A stretch of DNA of 64,000 nucleotides. Source: Modestobacter sp. DSM 44400. Lineage in GTDB: Bacteria; Actinomycetota; Actinomycetes; Mycobacteriales; Geodermatophilaceae. Numbering within the stretch: the first letter of the stretch is position 1; the number at the start of each line of letters is the position of its first letter. Shown here in pieces: positions 8,690 to 16,457 of the stretch. A program made the translations under genes and the position numbers. Where the stretch lies: positions 21,373 through 85,372 of the forward strand of contig NZ_FNOZ01000019.1 of NCBI RefSeq assembly GCF_900107175.1, in the 5' to 3' direction. The notes beneath the pieces are model-generated. The model was not told the DNA's origin, did not search any database, and saw only the letters and a list, made by a program, of their open reading frames with translations.

Positions 8690-9222
8690 CGCAGGCGTTC
8701 GGCCGAGTTCCGCCACGAGCAGTTCGCCCAGTTGCGCGCTCCGCACATGCCGCCACTGAACGCCCTGGTCGACGAGTTGGGGGACGTGGAGGCGGGGCAC
8801 TGGGCGCCGTACGTGGCGCCGATGTACGGGGGACGTCGGCACGACTCCTCAGCGTCCTGCGTGACCCCGGCCCGAAGACGAGCACCGACCACGGGGGGAG
8901 TGGCTTCCTCTGCATGGAAAACGACGACCCCACGGCCCAGCGAATCTCCGGGTTGTTCGCCTGCAAGCCGGGGTCCCGGCGTCGGATGTCGTCCCGTGGA
9001 ACGCGTTCCCCTGGTACATCAACGCCGCACCACGCGCGGCACAACGAGAGGCCGGCGTGGCACCCCTGTGGCGGCTCGTCCCGCTGCTGCCGTGCCTGCG
9101 CGTCGTCATGCTGCACGGCGGGGCGGCCCACGACGGGTGGAAGCGGCTCGTACGACGCCACCCCGAGATCAGCGACCGGGACCTGACCGTCCTCACACCG
9201 AACGCCCGAGGAACGGCGAACT
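8690..9222 (+). pseudogene. Uracil-DNA-glycosylase-superfamily protein, multiply frameshifted
   Basis: Three frames give consecutive parts of one protein: EFRHEQFAQLRAPHMPPLNA up to about 8840, then DPGPKTSTDHGGSGFLCMEN and DDPTAQRISGLFA, then ASDVVPWNAFPWYINAAPRA and LLPCLRVVMLHGGAAHDGWK to a stop near 9222. The PWNAFPW and LPCLRVVMLHG segments resemble the uracil-DNA glycosylase fold. At least two indels separate the pieces, so no functional product is expected. Confidence 0.6.
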
Positions 9223-9340
9223 GACGCCCTCGTCGCGGTGGTCAGTCGATTCACCGACGCGGTGGAGCAACTCCAGCAGCGTCAGCGACGCAGTCATGGC
9301 TTGGCAGGTGGACGACGTCCCGCAGACGCCGATCCGATTC

Positions 9341-9368
9341 ACTTGACATAATGTCGATTATCGGCGCA
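9341..9368 (-). other. dif: dif chromosome-dimer resolution site
   Basis: Read on the minus strand this 28-mer has an 11-bp left arm ending CCGATAA, a 6-bp centre TCGACA and an 11-bp right arm TTATGTCAAGT. That is the XerC-arm/centre/XerD-arm layout of dif. It agrees with the actinobacterial dif consensus as I recall it at all but one position (the second base), and the right arm differs from E. coli dif at only two positions. XerCD acts here, activated by FtsK, to resolve chromosome dimers, so the window should span the replication terminus. A unique genomic copy would confirm it. Confidence 0.85.
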
Positions 9369-9723
9369 CGACGAGATGGCCGAACGGGTCAACAACGCCG
9401 AACGCCGACGTCCACCCGCGCGGCGCACTGCACCGCGCACCCGCAGCGCACTGAGGCGCCGTACGCCCGGGCCGTGGTCCGGCCGCCGCCCCGCCGAGCT
9501 CGCCCACCGCCGACGCCGTCCCGAGATGTCGACCGACGCCCGTCACCCGTCACCCGTCCGCCGACGCCCGTCGGCCACCTGTGGAACTGCCTTGCCGGCC
9601 CGAGTGCGCCGACCCCCATCCAGCGACAGCGACACCAGCGTCAATACGTCACGGTGACGCAATCCCGCGTGCTCGCGGGCGGTTCGACGGGCGGCGGGCC
9701 GGCTTCGTTCGTAGGCTCTGCGC
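9369..9723. other. Intergenic region between dif and a small secreted protein
   Basis: No coding sequence is convincing here; the Arg/Pro-rich open frames on both strands look like composition artefacts. I see no strong hairpin. The last 80 bases probably hold the promoter of the small gene at 9724, but no clear -35/-10 pair stands out. Confidence 0.45.
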
Positions 9724-9951
9724 ATGATGATCCGACGTTCGGCGGCTGCGCTGTTCACTGCGCTCGCGTTGGTCGGCGGTGGCGCCATGACGGCCTGCGC
9801 AGATCCGACGAACGCGACGACCGGCACGCCCAAGGACAATGCGGAGAACACGTCCGGCGACGACCCGGGCGGCGTCTCGCAGGGGAATCTCCCCGACATC
9901 AGCGACCCCGACCACAGCAGTGACCGCGAGACCGGCAACGGCAATCCCTGA
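9724..9951 (+). CDS. Small secreted protein or lipoprotein
   Basis: 75 residues: a basic start MMIRR, a hydrophobic core SAAALFTALALVGGGAM and a cysteine in GAMTAC that could be a weak lipobox. The mature part is short, acidic and rich in Asn, Asp, Gly and Ser (SGDDPGGVSQGN, SDRETGNGNP), so probably disordered at the cell surface. I recognise no family. It converges on the gene at 10038 across a perfect palindrome. Confidence 0.6.
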   Translation: MMIRRSAAALFTALALVGGGAMTACADPTNATTGTPKDNAENTSGDDPGGVSQGNLPDISDPDHSSDRETGNGNP

Positions 9952-9990
9952 TCGCCGAGTGTCACCCTCCCCCGAGGTGGCGCTCCCCTG

Positions 9991-10022
9991 ACCGTTGTTC
10001 CGTCACGTGACGGAACAACGGT
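9991..10022. terminator. Perfect 32-bp palindrome, bidirectional terminator
   Basis: ACCGTTGTTCCGTCAC is followed immediately by its exact complement, giving 16 paired bases with no spacer. Outer arms CTCCCCT (9983-9989) and AGGGGAG (10029-10035) could extend it. It lies between convergent genes. Confidence 0.7.
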
Positions 10023-10037
10023 GGATTGAGGGGAGGC

Positions 10038-10448
10038 TCAGCCGGCCGACCGGCCGGACAACCACAGCCGGTCCAGCCGGCCGGTCGAGCGCACCAGGTC
10101 GTCCAGTGAGCGCTCGAGTTCGGCCTTGGTCGGCTTTTCGGTGAGCAGCGTCTGGACGTCCTCGATGGCGCAGCGCAGCTGGTACAGACGGTCCTGCAGC
10201 CCGTCGAGCTCGGTCCGCGTCACCAGGACGACGTCCTCGCTGAGCCCGGCCTTCGCCGTGGCGGTGCGCTGCTCGTAAGCACGCTGCCGGCACGCCTGAC
10301 CACAGTACAGACGTGGGCGGCCGACGGTCTCCTGCGCCGGCAGTACGCTGCGGCACCAGCCGCATCGTCGCTCCTCGGCCCGCGCCGCGGCCGAGGCTCG
10401 TCGCGTCCGGGACGCCGGCCGGACCGGCGCGCTGGTGTCTGCAGCCAC
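10038..10448 (-). CDS. Zinc-ribbon and coiled-coil protein of unknown function
   Basis: 136 residues. CGWCRSVLPAQ followed by RPRLYCGQACRQRAYEQR gives a C-x2-C...C-x3-C pattern, a treble-clef or zinc-ribbon signature. The C-terminal half is amphipathic helix (LDGLQDRLYQLRCAIEDVQ, then AELERSLDDLVRSTGRLDR). I do not know a function; a nucleic-acid-binding role is only an inference from the fold. The start is placed at GTG 10448; the open frame continues upstream through the GDPD gene on the other strand, which is not credible. Confidence 0.65.
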   Translation of the reverse strand: MAADTSAPVRPASRTRRASAAARAEERRCGWCRSVLPAQETVGRPRLYCGQACRQRAYEQRTATAKAGLSEDVVLVTRTELDGLQDRLYQLRCAIEDVQTLLTEKPTKAELERSLDDLVRSTGRLDRLWLSGRSAG

Positions 10449-10562
10449 GTCCTCGACGGTAGACGGCCAGGACCGGCGGCCGGCGACGGACACGCGGGTA
10501 CTCCGGCGATGCGCCGGGCGGCCGGTCGGGACACCGCTGCCAGGAGCCGTGGCAACCGGCAC

Positions 10563-10568
10563 TAGCGT
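10563..10568 (+). promoter_or_regulatory. -10 box of a leaderless promoter (GDPD gene)
   Basis: TAGCGT ends six bases before the GTG at 10575, consistent with transcription starting at the start codon. Confidence 0.5.
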
Positions 10569-10574
10569 GATCGT

Positions 10575-11351
10575 GTGCCGGGCTCGCGCTACGCCTTCCT
10601 CGACGGCCCGACACCGGTGGCGATGGCGCACCGCGGTGGTGCCATCGAGCACGTCGAGAACACGATGCCGGCCTTCGAGGCGTCGGTCGCGTTGGGCTAC
10701 CGGTACCTGGAGACCGACGTCCGGGTGACCTCCGACGGGGTCCTGGTCGCCTTCCACGACCCCACGCTGGACCGGGTCACCGACCGCACGGGCCGGGTGG
10801 AGAACCTGCCGTGGCGGGAGGTGCAGACGGCGCTGATCGGTGGCCGGGATCCCGTCGTCCGGCTCGACGACCTGCTGGGCGCCTGGCCCGACATGCGGTT
10901 CAACCTGGACATCAAGGCCGCGGGCGTGCTGGCACTGCTGGTCTGCACCGTCCGCCGGATGGGGGTCGAGGACCGAATCTGCCTGGCCTCCTTCTCCGAC
11001 GCCCGGGTCGCCGCCGCCCGGCGGGTCTTCGGCCCGGACGTGTGCACGTCGCTGGGGCCGCGTGGCGTGGCCGCGCTGCGGTTGTCCTCCTACTCCCCCC
11101 GGGCAGCCGGCCCGGTCCGCATCCAGGCCGGCTGCGCCCAGGTGCCCCTGCACCTGGGCGGCCGGCCACTGGTCGACGAGCGGTTTCTCGCTGCAGCACA
11201 CGCCCGGAGCCTGCAGGTGCACGTCTGGACCGTCGACACCGAGCGGGAGGCCACCGAGCTGCTCGACCTGGGCGTCGACGGGCTGATGACCGACCGCCCC
11301 GGGATGCTGCGCGACGTGCTCAAGGACCGCGGCCAGTGGACGGGCGCATAA
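10575..11351 (+). CDS. Glycerophosphodiester phosphodiesterase family protein
   Basis: Hydrolyses glycerophosphodiesters to glycerol 3-phosphate and an alcohol. The 258-residue TIM barrel shows AHRGG, the ENTMPAF metal-binding Glu, ETDVRVTSDGVLVAFHD with the catalytic His, and the closing VDGLMTDRPGML. No signal peptide is seen, so it is probably cytosolic. The acyltransferase gene begins three bases after its stop, which suggests an operon in phospholipid turnover. Confidence 0.93.
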   Translation: MPGSRYAFLDGPTPVAMAHRGGAIEHVENTMPAFEASVALGYRYLETDVRVTSDGVLVAFHDPTLDRVTDRTGRVENLPWREVQTALIGGRDPVVRLDDLLGAWPDMRFNLDIKAAGVLALLVCTVRRMGVEDRICLASFSDARVAAARRVFGPDVCTSLGPRGVAALRLSSYSPRAAGPVRIQAGCAQVPLHLGGRPLVDERFLAAAHARSLQVHVWTVDTEREATELLDLGVDGLMTDRPGMLRDVLKDRGQWTGA

Positions 11352-11353
11352 CT

Positions 11354-12241
11354 GTGGGTGCCCGGCTGCGCAGCTGGCACCCTGCTCCCCCGTCGCTGCC
11401 CGTACACCTGCAGGAGGTGGTTGCCCCGGACGACCCCGAGTGGTTCGCCCGCGAACTCGCCATCGCCGCTGCCCCGCCGTGGTGGTTCTGGCGCTTCATG
11501 CTGCGGACCTGCGGCTGGCTCCCCAGCGTTTTCGGCCGCGTCCAGGTCACCGGCAGCATCCCCGAGCCGTGGCTGCGCGGTCCGCTGCTGCTGGCGGTCA
11601 ACCACATCGGCGACTTCGACATGTTCGTCGTCGCCGTGGCGCTGCGCCGAGCCGGGGTCACGCCCCGGTTCCTGGCCACCGGCAGCATCGTCGCCGCGCC
11701 CGTGGTCGGCGCCCTGCTGGAGCGCGCGGGGGTGATCAGGGTGGTCCGGGGCACCGACGTCGCGGCCCACGCGCTGCGGGTGACCCGGGTGGCGCTCGCC
11801 GGCGGCGGTCACGTCGTCGCGTACCCCGAGGGCCGGGTCGGTCTGGCACCCGACGGCTGGCCCGAGCGCGGTCGCACCGGCCTGGCCCGGCTGGCGCTGG
11901 AGGCCGACGTCCCGGTGATCCCGGTCAGTCAATGGGGCGCGCACGAGGTCCTGCAATACGCCAACGACTGGGGCAAGCTGCGCACCGCGCTGGCTGCGCT
12001 CTGGCGCCAGCCGGCGCTCAAGGTGCACATCGGGCCGCCGGTGTACTGCGAGGACCTCCGGCCCGGCCGCGTGGGCGACGCCAACCGCGCCCGCGCCCGG
12101 ATTGCCGCCGCCCTCACCCGCGGCCTCGTACCGCTGCGGGCCGGGGAGCCGCGGGACCGGATCGCCTTCGCCGACCCCACCCGCCCGACGACCGCGGTCG
12201 CCGCATTCCCCGGGGGCATCGTGCCGGACGACATCCCGTGA
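11354..12241 (+). CDS. PlsC-type lysophospholipid acyltransferase
   Basis: Likely 1-acylglycerol-3-phosphate O-acyltransferase or related membrane acyltransferase, 295 residues. The HX4D catalytic motif appears as NHIGDFD and the glycerol-phosphate-binding PEGR motif as YPEGRVG. A hydrophobic segment around APPWWFWRFMLRTCGWLP would anchor it in the membrane. The start is GTG 11354, directly after the GDPD stop; the frame extends upstream through the GDPD gene and is spurious there. The C-terminal 60 residues are variable and Pro-rich. Confidence 0.88.
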   Translation: MGARLRSWHPAPPSLPVHLQEVVAPDDPEWFARELAIAAAPPWWFWRFMLRTCGWLPSVFGRVQVTGSIPEPWLRGPLLLAVNHIGDFDMFVVAVALRRAGVTPRFLATGSIVAAPVVGALLERAGVIRVVRGTDVAAHALRVTRVALAGGGHVVAYPEGRVGLAPDGWPERGRTGLARLALEADVPVIPVSQWGAHEVLQYANDWGKLRTALAALWRQPALKVHIGPPVYCEDLRPGRVGDANRARARIAAALTRGLVPLRAGEPRDRIAFADPTRPTTAVAAFPGGIVPDDIP

Positions 12242-12293
12242 CCGCGACGCCCGCCTGCTGGATCACCGCGCGGACGACTGACACCCTGCGCCG

Positions 12294-13661
12294 GTGAGCG
12301 ATCTGGCGACCAACACCCCACCGGCGGAGGACCGGGCCCTGCGCCGGGAACGAGGTGGCTGGTACTCCTACGACTGGGCGATGTCGGTCTTCAACACCTC
12401 GGTCACCACGGTCTTCCTGGCCCCGTACCTGACCTCGATCGCCGAGCAGGCCGCCGACGCCTCCGACCGCATCCACCCACTGGGCATCGGGATGCCGCCG
12501 GGCAGCTTCTTCGGCTACGTGCTGTCGGTGTCGGTCGTGCTGCAGGTGTTCGTGCTGCCGATCACCGGTGCCGTCGCCGACCGCAGCGGCCGCAAGCGCC
12601 AGCTCCTGGCCGGATTCGCGCTGCTGGGTTCGCTGTGCACGATGGCCCTGTTCTTCGTTGCCGGCGAGCGGTATCTGCTGGGAGCGGCCCTGTTCGTCGT
12701 GGCGAACCTGTGCTTCGGCGCGGCGACGGTCGTGTACTACTCCTGGCTGCCCGACCTCGCCGGCCCCGACGAGCGGGACGCGGTCTCCAGCCGGGGCTGG
12801 GCGTTCGGCTACCTCGGCGGTGCCCTGCTGTTGGCCGCCAACCTGGCACTGTTCAGCCAGTACGAGTCCCTGGGCCTCAGCGAGGGCGAGGCGGTCCGCA
12901 TCTGCCTGGCCTCGGCCGGCGTCTGGTGGGCCGGGTTCACCGTGGTCAGCGTCTCGCTGCTGCGCAACCGCCGGCCGCCCGCGGAAGCCCATGGCGCCGG
13001 GGCCAGGGGCGGTGCTCTCGCCGGAGGGTTCCGCCAGCTGGCCGGCACCCTGCGCGACCTGCGCGGCCACCGGCTCACGTTGTGGTTCCTCGGCGCCTAC
13101 CTGCTGTTCAACGACGGCGTGCAGACCGTCATCGGCGTCTCCGCGCAGTACGGCGCCGAGGAGCTCGACCTCTCCCAGTCCACGCTGATCTCGGCGATCC
13201 TGCTGGTCCAGGTGGTCGCCTTCTTCGGTGCGGTCGCCCTGGGTCGGGTGGCCGGCGTCGTGGGCGCCAAGCGGACGGTCCTCTGGTCCCTGGTCGTGTG
13301 GACCGGCGTCCTGGTCATCGCCTACTTCGTGCAGGCCGGGGCCGCCCTGCAGTTCTACGGTCTCGCCGTCCTCATCGGCTTCGTGCTCGGCGGCACCCAG
13401 GCACTGTCCCGTTCGCTGTTCAGCCAGCTGATCCCGGTCGGCCGGGAGGCCGAGTACTTCGGTTTCTACGAGATCAGCGACCGGGGCACCAGCTGGCTGG
13501 GGCCCTTCCTGTTCGCCCTGACCTATCAGCTCACCGAGTCCTACCGGTACGCCATCTTCAGCCTGGTCTTCTTCTTCGTCGCGGGCGGCGTGCTGTTGGC
13601 GAAGTTGGACCTGCGCCGGGCGATCGTCGAGACCGGCAACGTCCCACCGGAGCGCCTGTGA
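12294..13661 (+). CDS. MFS transporter, UMF1/Atg22-like family
   Basis: 455-residue membrane transporter with about 12 predicted helices. The opening GGWYSYDWAMSVFNTSVTTV and FLAPYLTSIA, the VADRSGRKRQLL loop-2 motif and the GGTQALSRSLFSQLIPVGRE block are characteristic of the UMF1/vacuole-effluxer Atg22-like subgroup. The substrate is unknown. It starts with GTG 12294, about 50 bases after the acyltransferase, and its stop overlaps the start of the broken thymidine kinase. Confidence 0.9.
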   Translation: MSDLATNTPPAEDRALRRERGGWYSYDWAMSVFNTSVTTVFLAPYLTSIAEQAADASDRIHPLGIGMPPGSFFGYVLSVSVVLQVFVLPITGAVADRSGRKRQLLAGFALLGSLCTMALFFVAGERYLLGAALFVVANLCFGAATVVYYSWLPDLAGPDERDAVSSRGWAFGYLGGALLLAANLALFSQYESLGLSEGEAVRICLASAGVWWAGFTVVSVSLLRNRRPPAEAHGAGARGGALAGGFRQLAGTLRDLRGHRLTLWFLGAYLLFNDGVQTVIGVSAQYGAEELDLSQSTLISAILLVQVVAFFGAVALGRVAGVVGAKRTVLWSLVVWTGVLVIAYFVQAGAALQFYGLAVLIGFVLGGTQALSRSLFSQLIPVGREAEYFGFYEISDRGTSWLGPFLFALTYQLTESYRYAIFSLVFFFVAGGVLLAKLDLRRAIVETGNVPPERL

Positions 13662-14386
13662 CCCCCCTCCCCCCATCGGCGACCGGAACCGGACCGGACA
13701 GCGTCCCGGTGGCCGGCGACCGACGCCGCCACCCGGCCCCGGCGTCGCTGGTGTTGTTCCACGGACCGATGAACTGCGGGAAGTCGACGCTGGCGCTGCA
13801 GGTGGACCACAACCAGAGCCGCCAGGGCCGGCGCGGCCTGCTGCTGACCCAGGGCGACCGGTCCGGGGTGCCGCAGATCAGCTCCCGGGTGGGGCTGCGC
13901 CGCGACGCGCTCGAGCTGTCCGACGCGACCGACGTCCGATTGCTGGTCCGGAAGCGATGGCGGCCGGGCACCGGGTCGACTACCTGATCGTCGACGAGGT
14001 GCAGTTCCTCACCGGCGCCCAGGTCGAACAGCTGGCCGAGCTGGTCGACGAGTCCCGCGTCGACGTCTACGCCTCAGGGCTGACCACCGACTTCCGCACC
14101 CGGCTGTTCCAGGCACCCAGCGGCTGTTCGAGTTCGCCGACGACGTGCAGCGCGTCCAGGTCCAGGTGCTGTGCTGGTGCGGGCTGCCCGGGCTGCTCAA
14201 TGCGCGCGTGGTGGGCGTGCGCTGGTCCGCGAGGGCGCCGCGGTCGTCGTGGCCGACACCGCGCCGGCGGCGGTACCCACCCCCGGCAACGGCGGGGCTG
14301 TCGGCGTAAGGAGGAAGGGGTGCGGCACCAAGTGCTCTGCCGCCGGCACCACGCCCACCGGACCCGGCCAGCTCGCGCTGCGCTGA
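13658..14386 (+). pseudogene. tdk: Thymidine kinase, frameshifted
   Basis: Salvage enzyme phosphorylating thymidine, now in pieces. Frame one gives the P-loop FHGPMNCGKSTLALQVDHNQ and stops near 13987. Frame two gives VDYLIVDEVQFLTGAQVEQL and the TDFRTRLFQ segment. Frame three gives the zinc half-site VQVLCWCG, and the last part VRHQVLCRRHH returns in the second frame. At least three indels are needed to restore the reading frame. The order of motifs is otherwise that of type II thymidine kinase (about 210 residues). The GTG overlaps the stop of the transporter. Confidence 0.85.
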
Positions 14387-14473
14387 CCGCTCCGGTCGGC
14401 GTCCGACCTCACCCGGAGGGGGTGGCCGGTAGCCCGCTTACCACTCCATGCGATGATGCGGAACTGACAACAC

Positions 14474-14499
14474 GGAATCTTCATCGAAGACCTGTCGTT
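14474..14499 (+). promoter_or_regulatory. SigR/SigH-type (oxidative-stress sigma) promoter of rbpA
   Basis: GGAAT at 14474-14478 and GTT at 14497-14499 are separated by exactly 18 bases. This is the consensus recognised by the thiol-stress ECF sigma factor SigR (Streptomyces) or SigH (mycobacteria). It lies about 90 bases upstream of rbpA, whose Streptomyces homologue is a known SigR target. Confidence 0.7.
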
Positions 14500-14589
14500 A
14501 GTCCCCATGACTTCCCTAGCCACGTGGCATGAGCACGCGGCTGCCCGGGTAGCCAAGACCACCGACGAAGCACGAGAGGACGGTGTGCC

Positions 14590-14934
14590 ATGGGCGAGCG
14601 ATCCCTACGAGGTAGCCGACTGGGCAGCGTGAGCTACGAGACCGAGCGCAACACCGCGCCGATCGAGCGGCAGTACGCCGAGTACAGGTGTACCCAGGGC
14701 CACCTGGTGACGGTGCCCTTCGCTGACGATGCCGAGCTCCCCGACACCTGGGAGTGCAAGTACGACGGTTCGGCCGCCAAGCTCGTGGGCGGTGCCGAGC
14801 CGGCGCCGAAGAAGGTCAAGCCCCCGCGCACCCACTGGGACATGCTGCTGGAACGTCGCTCCGTCGACGACCTCGAAGAGGTCCTCGCCGAGCGGCTCGA
14901 GGTGCTCCGCGGCCGGCGGACCCGCGCCAGCTGA
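14590..14934 (+). CDS. rbpA: RNA polymerase-binding protein RbpA
   Basis: Actinobacterial transcription activator that binds the housekeeping sigma factor and promoter DNA and stabilises the open complex. The 114 residues contain the diagnostic N-terminal tail RGSRLGSVSYE, the central beta-barrel with YRCTQGHLVTVPFADDAELP and WECKYDG, and the C-terminal sigma-interaction segment PPRTHWDMLLERRS, then LEEVLAERLEVL. The start at ATG 14590 follows GAGGACGG. A SigR-type promoter lies upstream and a strong hairpin downstream, so it is probably monocistronic. Confidence 0.97.
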   Translation: MGERSLRGSRLGSVSYETERNTAPIERQYAEYRCTQGHLVTVPFADDAELPDTWECKYDGSAAKLVGGAEPAPKKVKPPRTHWDMLLERRSVDDLEEVLAERLEVLRGRRTRAS

Positions 14935-14974
14935 TCCTGGACCACCTGTACGAAGGCGCCACCCGCGACGCAGG

Positions 14975-15008
14975 ACGGCCCCGGTGGAGACTCCCCCACC
15001 GGGGCCGT
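14975..15008 (+). terminator. Terminator hairpin of rbpA
   Basis: A 13-bp perfect stem (ACGGCCCCGGTGG at 14975-14987 and its complement at 14996-15008) with an 8-nt loop, 40 bases after the rbpA stop. Confidence 0.75.
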
Positions 15009-15063
15009 TCCATGTCCGGAACCGTTTCATGCCGGACCGGGCGACCGGTCCGGCGACCGGGCG

Positions 15064-15597
15064 TCAGCTGACGATCTCGCCCTCGATGACCCGCGGCGGC
15101 GCCGTCGGTGCGGCCGCCGCCCCGTGCGGAGCCGGGCCCACCGTGCCGGTGCGCGTCGAACGCACCCGGACCGGCCCGCGCAGCTGGACCGGGACGTGCC
15201 GCAGCAGGCCGCGGGCGATGAGCGCCCTCGGCAGCGCCCGGGTGAGCGGTAGCAGGCACAACAAGCCCAGGACGTCGCCGAGGAAGCCCGGCAGCACCAT
15301 GAGCAGCCCACCCAACGCCACCAGCCCGGCGTCGCCGAGCGCGCGGCCGGGGGCCTGCCGGGTCTGTGCCCGCTCACCCAGGTCGGCCAGTGCCCGGGTG
15401 CCCTGCCGGGCGAGCAGGACGAAGCCCAGGGCGCTGGTGGCCAGGGTGAGCAGGATCGTCCAGCCGAAGCCGAGCTGGGAGACCACCAGCGCGAAGATGA
15501 CGACCTCGGCCAGCGCCCCCAGCCCCAGCGCCGTCCGAAGTCGGGCCGGCGTCCGCGGGCCCTGGGTGAGGCCGGCCGCGACGTGGTGGGTCGACAT
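15064..15597 (-). CDS. fxsA: FxsA family membrane protein
   Basis: 177-residue integral membrane protein. In E. coli overproduced FxsA relieves exclusion of phage T7 by the F plasmid; the normal role is unknown. Hydrophobic helices LGALAEVVIFALVVSQL and WTILLTLATSALGFVLLARQG and the conserved GGLLMVLPGFLGDVLGLLCL identify the family. The C-terminal tail is Pro/Ala-rich. The start is ATG 15597 behind GAGGAGAA; the longer frame upstream is Arg-rich and not credible. M. tuberculosis has the same neighbourhood (Rv2050-Rv2053c). Confidence 0.9.
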   Translation of the reverse strand: MSTHHVAAGLTQGPRTPARLRTALGLGALAEVVIFALVVSQLGFGWTILLTLATSALGFVLLARQGTRALADLGERAQTRQAPGRALGDAGLVALGGLLMVLPGFLGDVLGLLCLLPLTRALPRALIARGLLRHVPVQLRGPVRVRSTRTGTVGPAPHGAAAAPTAPPRVIEGEIVS

Positions 15598-15638
15598 GTG
15601 TTCTCCTCGTCCTCCGCGCCGGGCGGCCGGTGCGCCTC

Positions 15639-16457
15639 CTACCGGAGCACCTTCGCGCCACCCTCGTCGCGGACCCGTGCCGGCACCGGGTGGGACAGCC
15701 GACCGGGCAGCCGATCGGCCAGCCGGTCGCGCACGCCCCACCACGTCACACGCGCCAACGCCTCTCCAACGATCGACGAGCTCATCTTGCTCCGGCCGAC
15801 CGCGCGTTCGGTGAAGGTGATCGGCACCTCCACCACCCGCGCGCCGGCGCGGTGGGCGCGCCAGGCCCAGTCGACCTGGAAGCAGTAGCCCTCGCTGGCC
15901 ACCTCGTCGAAGGGCAGCCGGGCCAGCAGGTCCGCCCGGGCGGCGCGGTAGCCGCCGGTCGCGTCGGCCAGCGGCAGCCGCAGCGCCCAGCGGGTGTAGA
16001 GATTGCCGAACCGGGAGAGCGCCAGCCGGTAGGCCGGCCAGTCGCGCACCTTCCCGCCGGGCACGTACCGGGAGCCGAGCACCAGGTCGGCGTCCTCCAG
16101 CGCGGCCAGCAGCGACGGGAGCCGCTCGGGCGGGTGCGAGCCGTCGGCGTCCATCTCCACCACCACCGCGTAGCCGTGCTCGGCGGCCCAGCCGAAGCCG
16201 GCGACGTAGGCCGGGCCGAGCCCGCCCTTGCCGGGCCGGTGCAGCACGTGCACCCGCTCGTCGGCAGCCGCCCGGGCGTCGGCCAGCTCACCGGTGCCGT
16301 CGGGTGAGGCGTCGTCCACGACCAGCACGTGTGCCTCGGGCGCCGCGGCGTGCAGCCGGTCGAGCACGCCGCCCAGGCTGCCGATCTCCTCGTAGGTCGG
16401 GATGACCACCAGGACGCCCGCCGTGCCCGGGGGGGTCTCCGCCGGACCGGTGGTCAT
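15639..16457 (-). CDS. Polyprenol-phosphate mannosyltransferase (Ppm1 domain 2 / Dpm1)
   Basis: Transfers mannose from GDP-mannose to polyprenyl phosphate, the donor for extracytoplasmic protein mannosylation and mannolipids. The GT2 fold is clear in 272 residues: VVIPTYEEIGSLGGVLDRL, VVDDASPDGTG, the DxD motif in VEMDADGSHPPERLP, and YCFQVDWAWRAHRAGARVVE. The start is ATG 16457, overlapping the lnt stop (ATGA). In M. tuberculosis the two activities are one fused protein (Ppm1, Rv2051c); here they are separate but coupled genes. Confidence 0.93.
   Translation of the reverse strand: MTTGPAETPPGTAGVLVVIPTYEEIGSLGGVLDRLHAAAPEAHVLVVDDASPDGTGELADARAAADERVHVLHRPGKGGLGPAYVAGFGWAAEHGYAVVVEMDADGSHPPERLPSLLAALEDADLVLGSRYVPGGKVRDWPAYRLALSRFGNLYTRWALRLPLADATGGYRAARADLLARLPFDEVASEGYCFQVDWAWRAHRAGARVVEVPITFTERAVGRSKMSSSIVGEALARVTWWGVRDRLADRLPGRLSHPVPARVRDEGGAKVLR

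Noticed and set aside
8669..9346. Single 225-codon protein on the plus strand
   Set aside because: Only its first part is homologous-looking; the continuation of the same ancestral protein lies in the other two frames, so this is a pseudogene.
9351..9923. 190-codon open frame starting inside the dif site
   Set aside because: Low-complexity Arg/Pro translation overlapping the small secreted-protein gene in another frame.
11929..13676. Long minus-strand frame across the MFS transporter and acyltransferase
   Set aside because: Antisense shadow of two clear genes; the Gln/Gly/His-rich translation is typical of such shadows.
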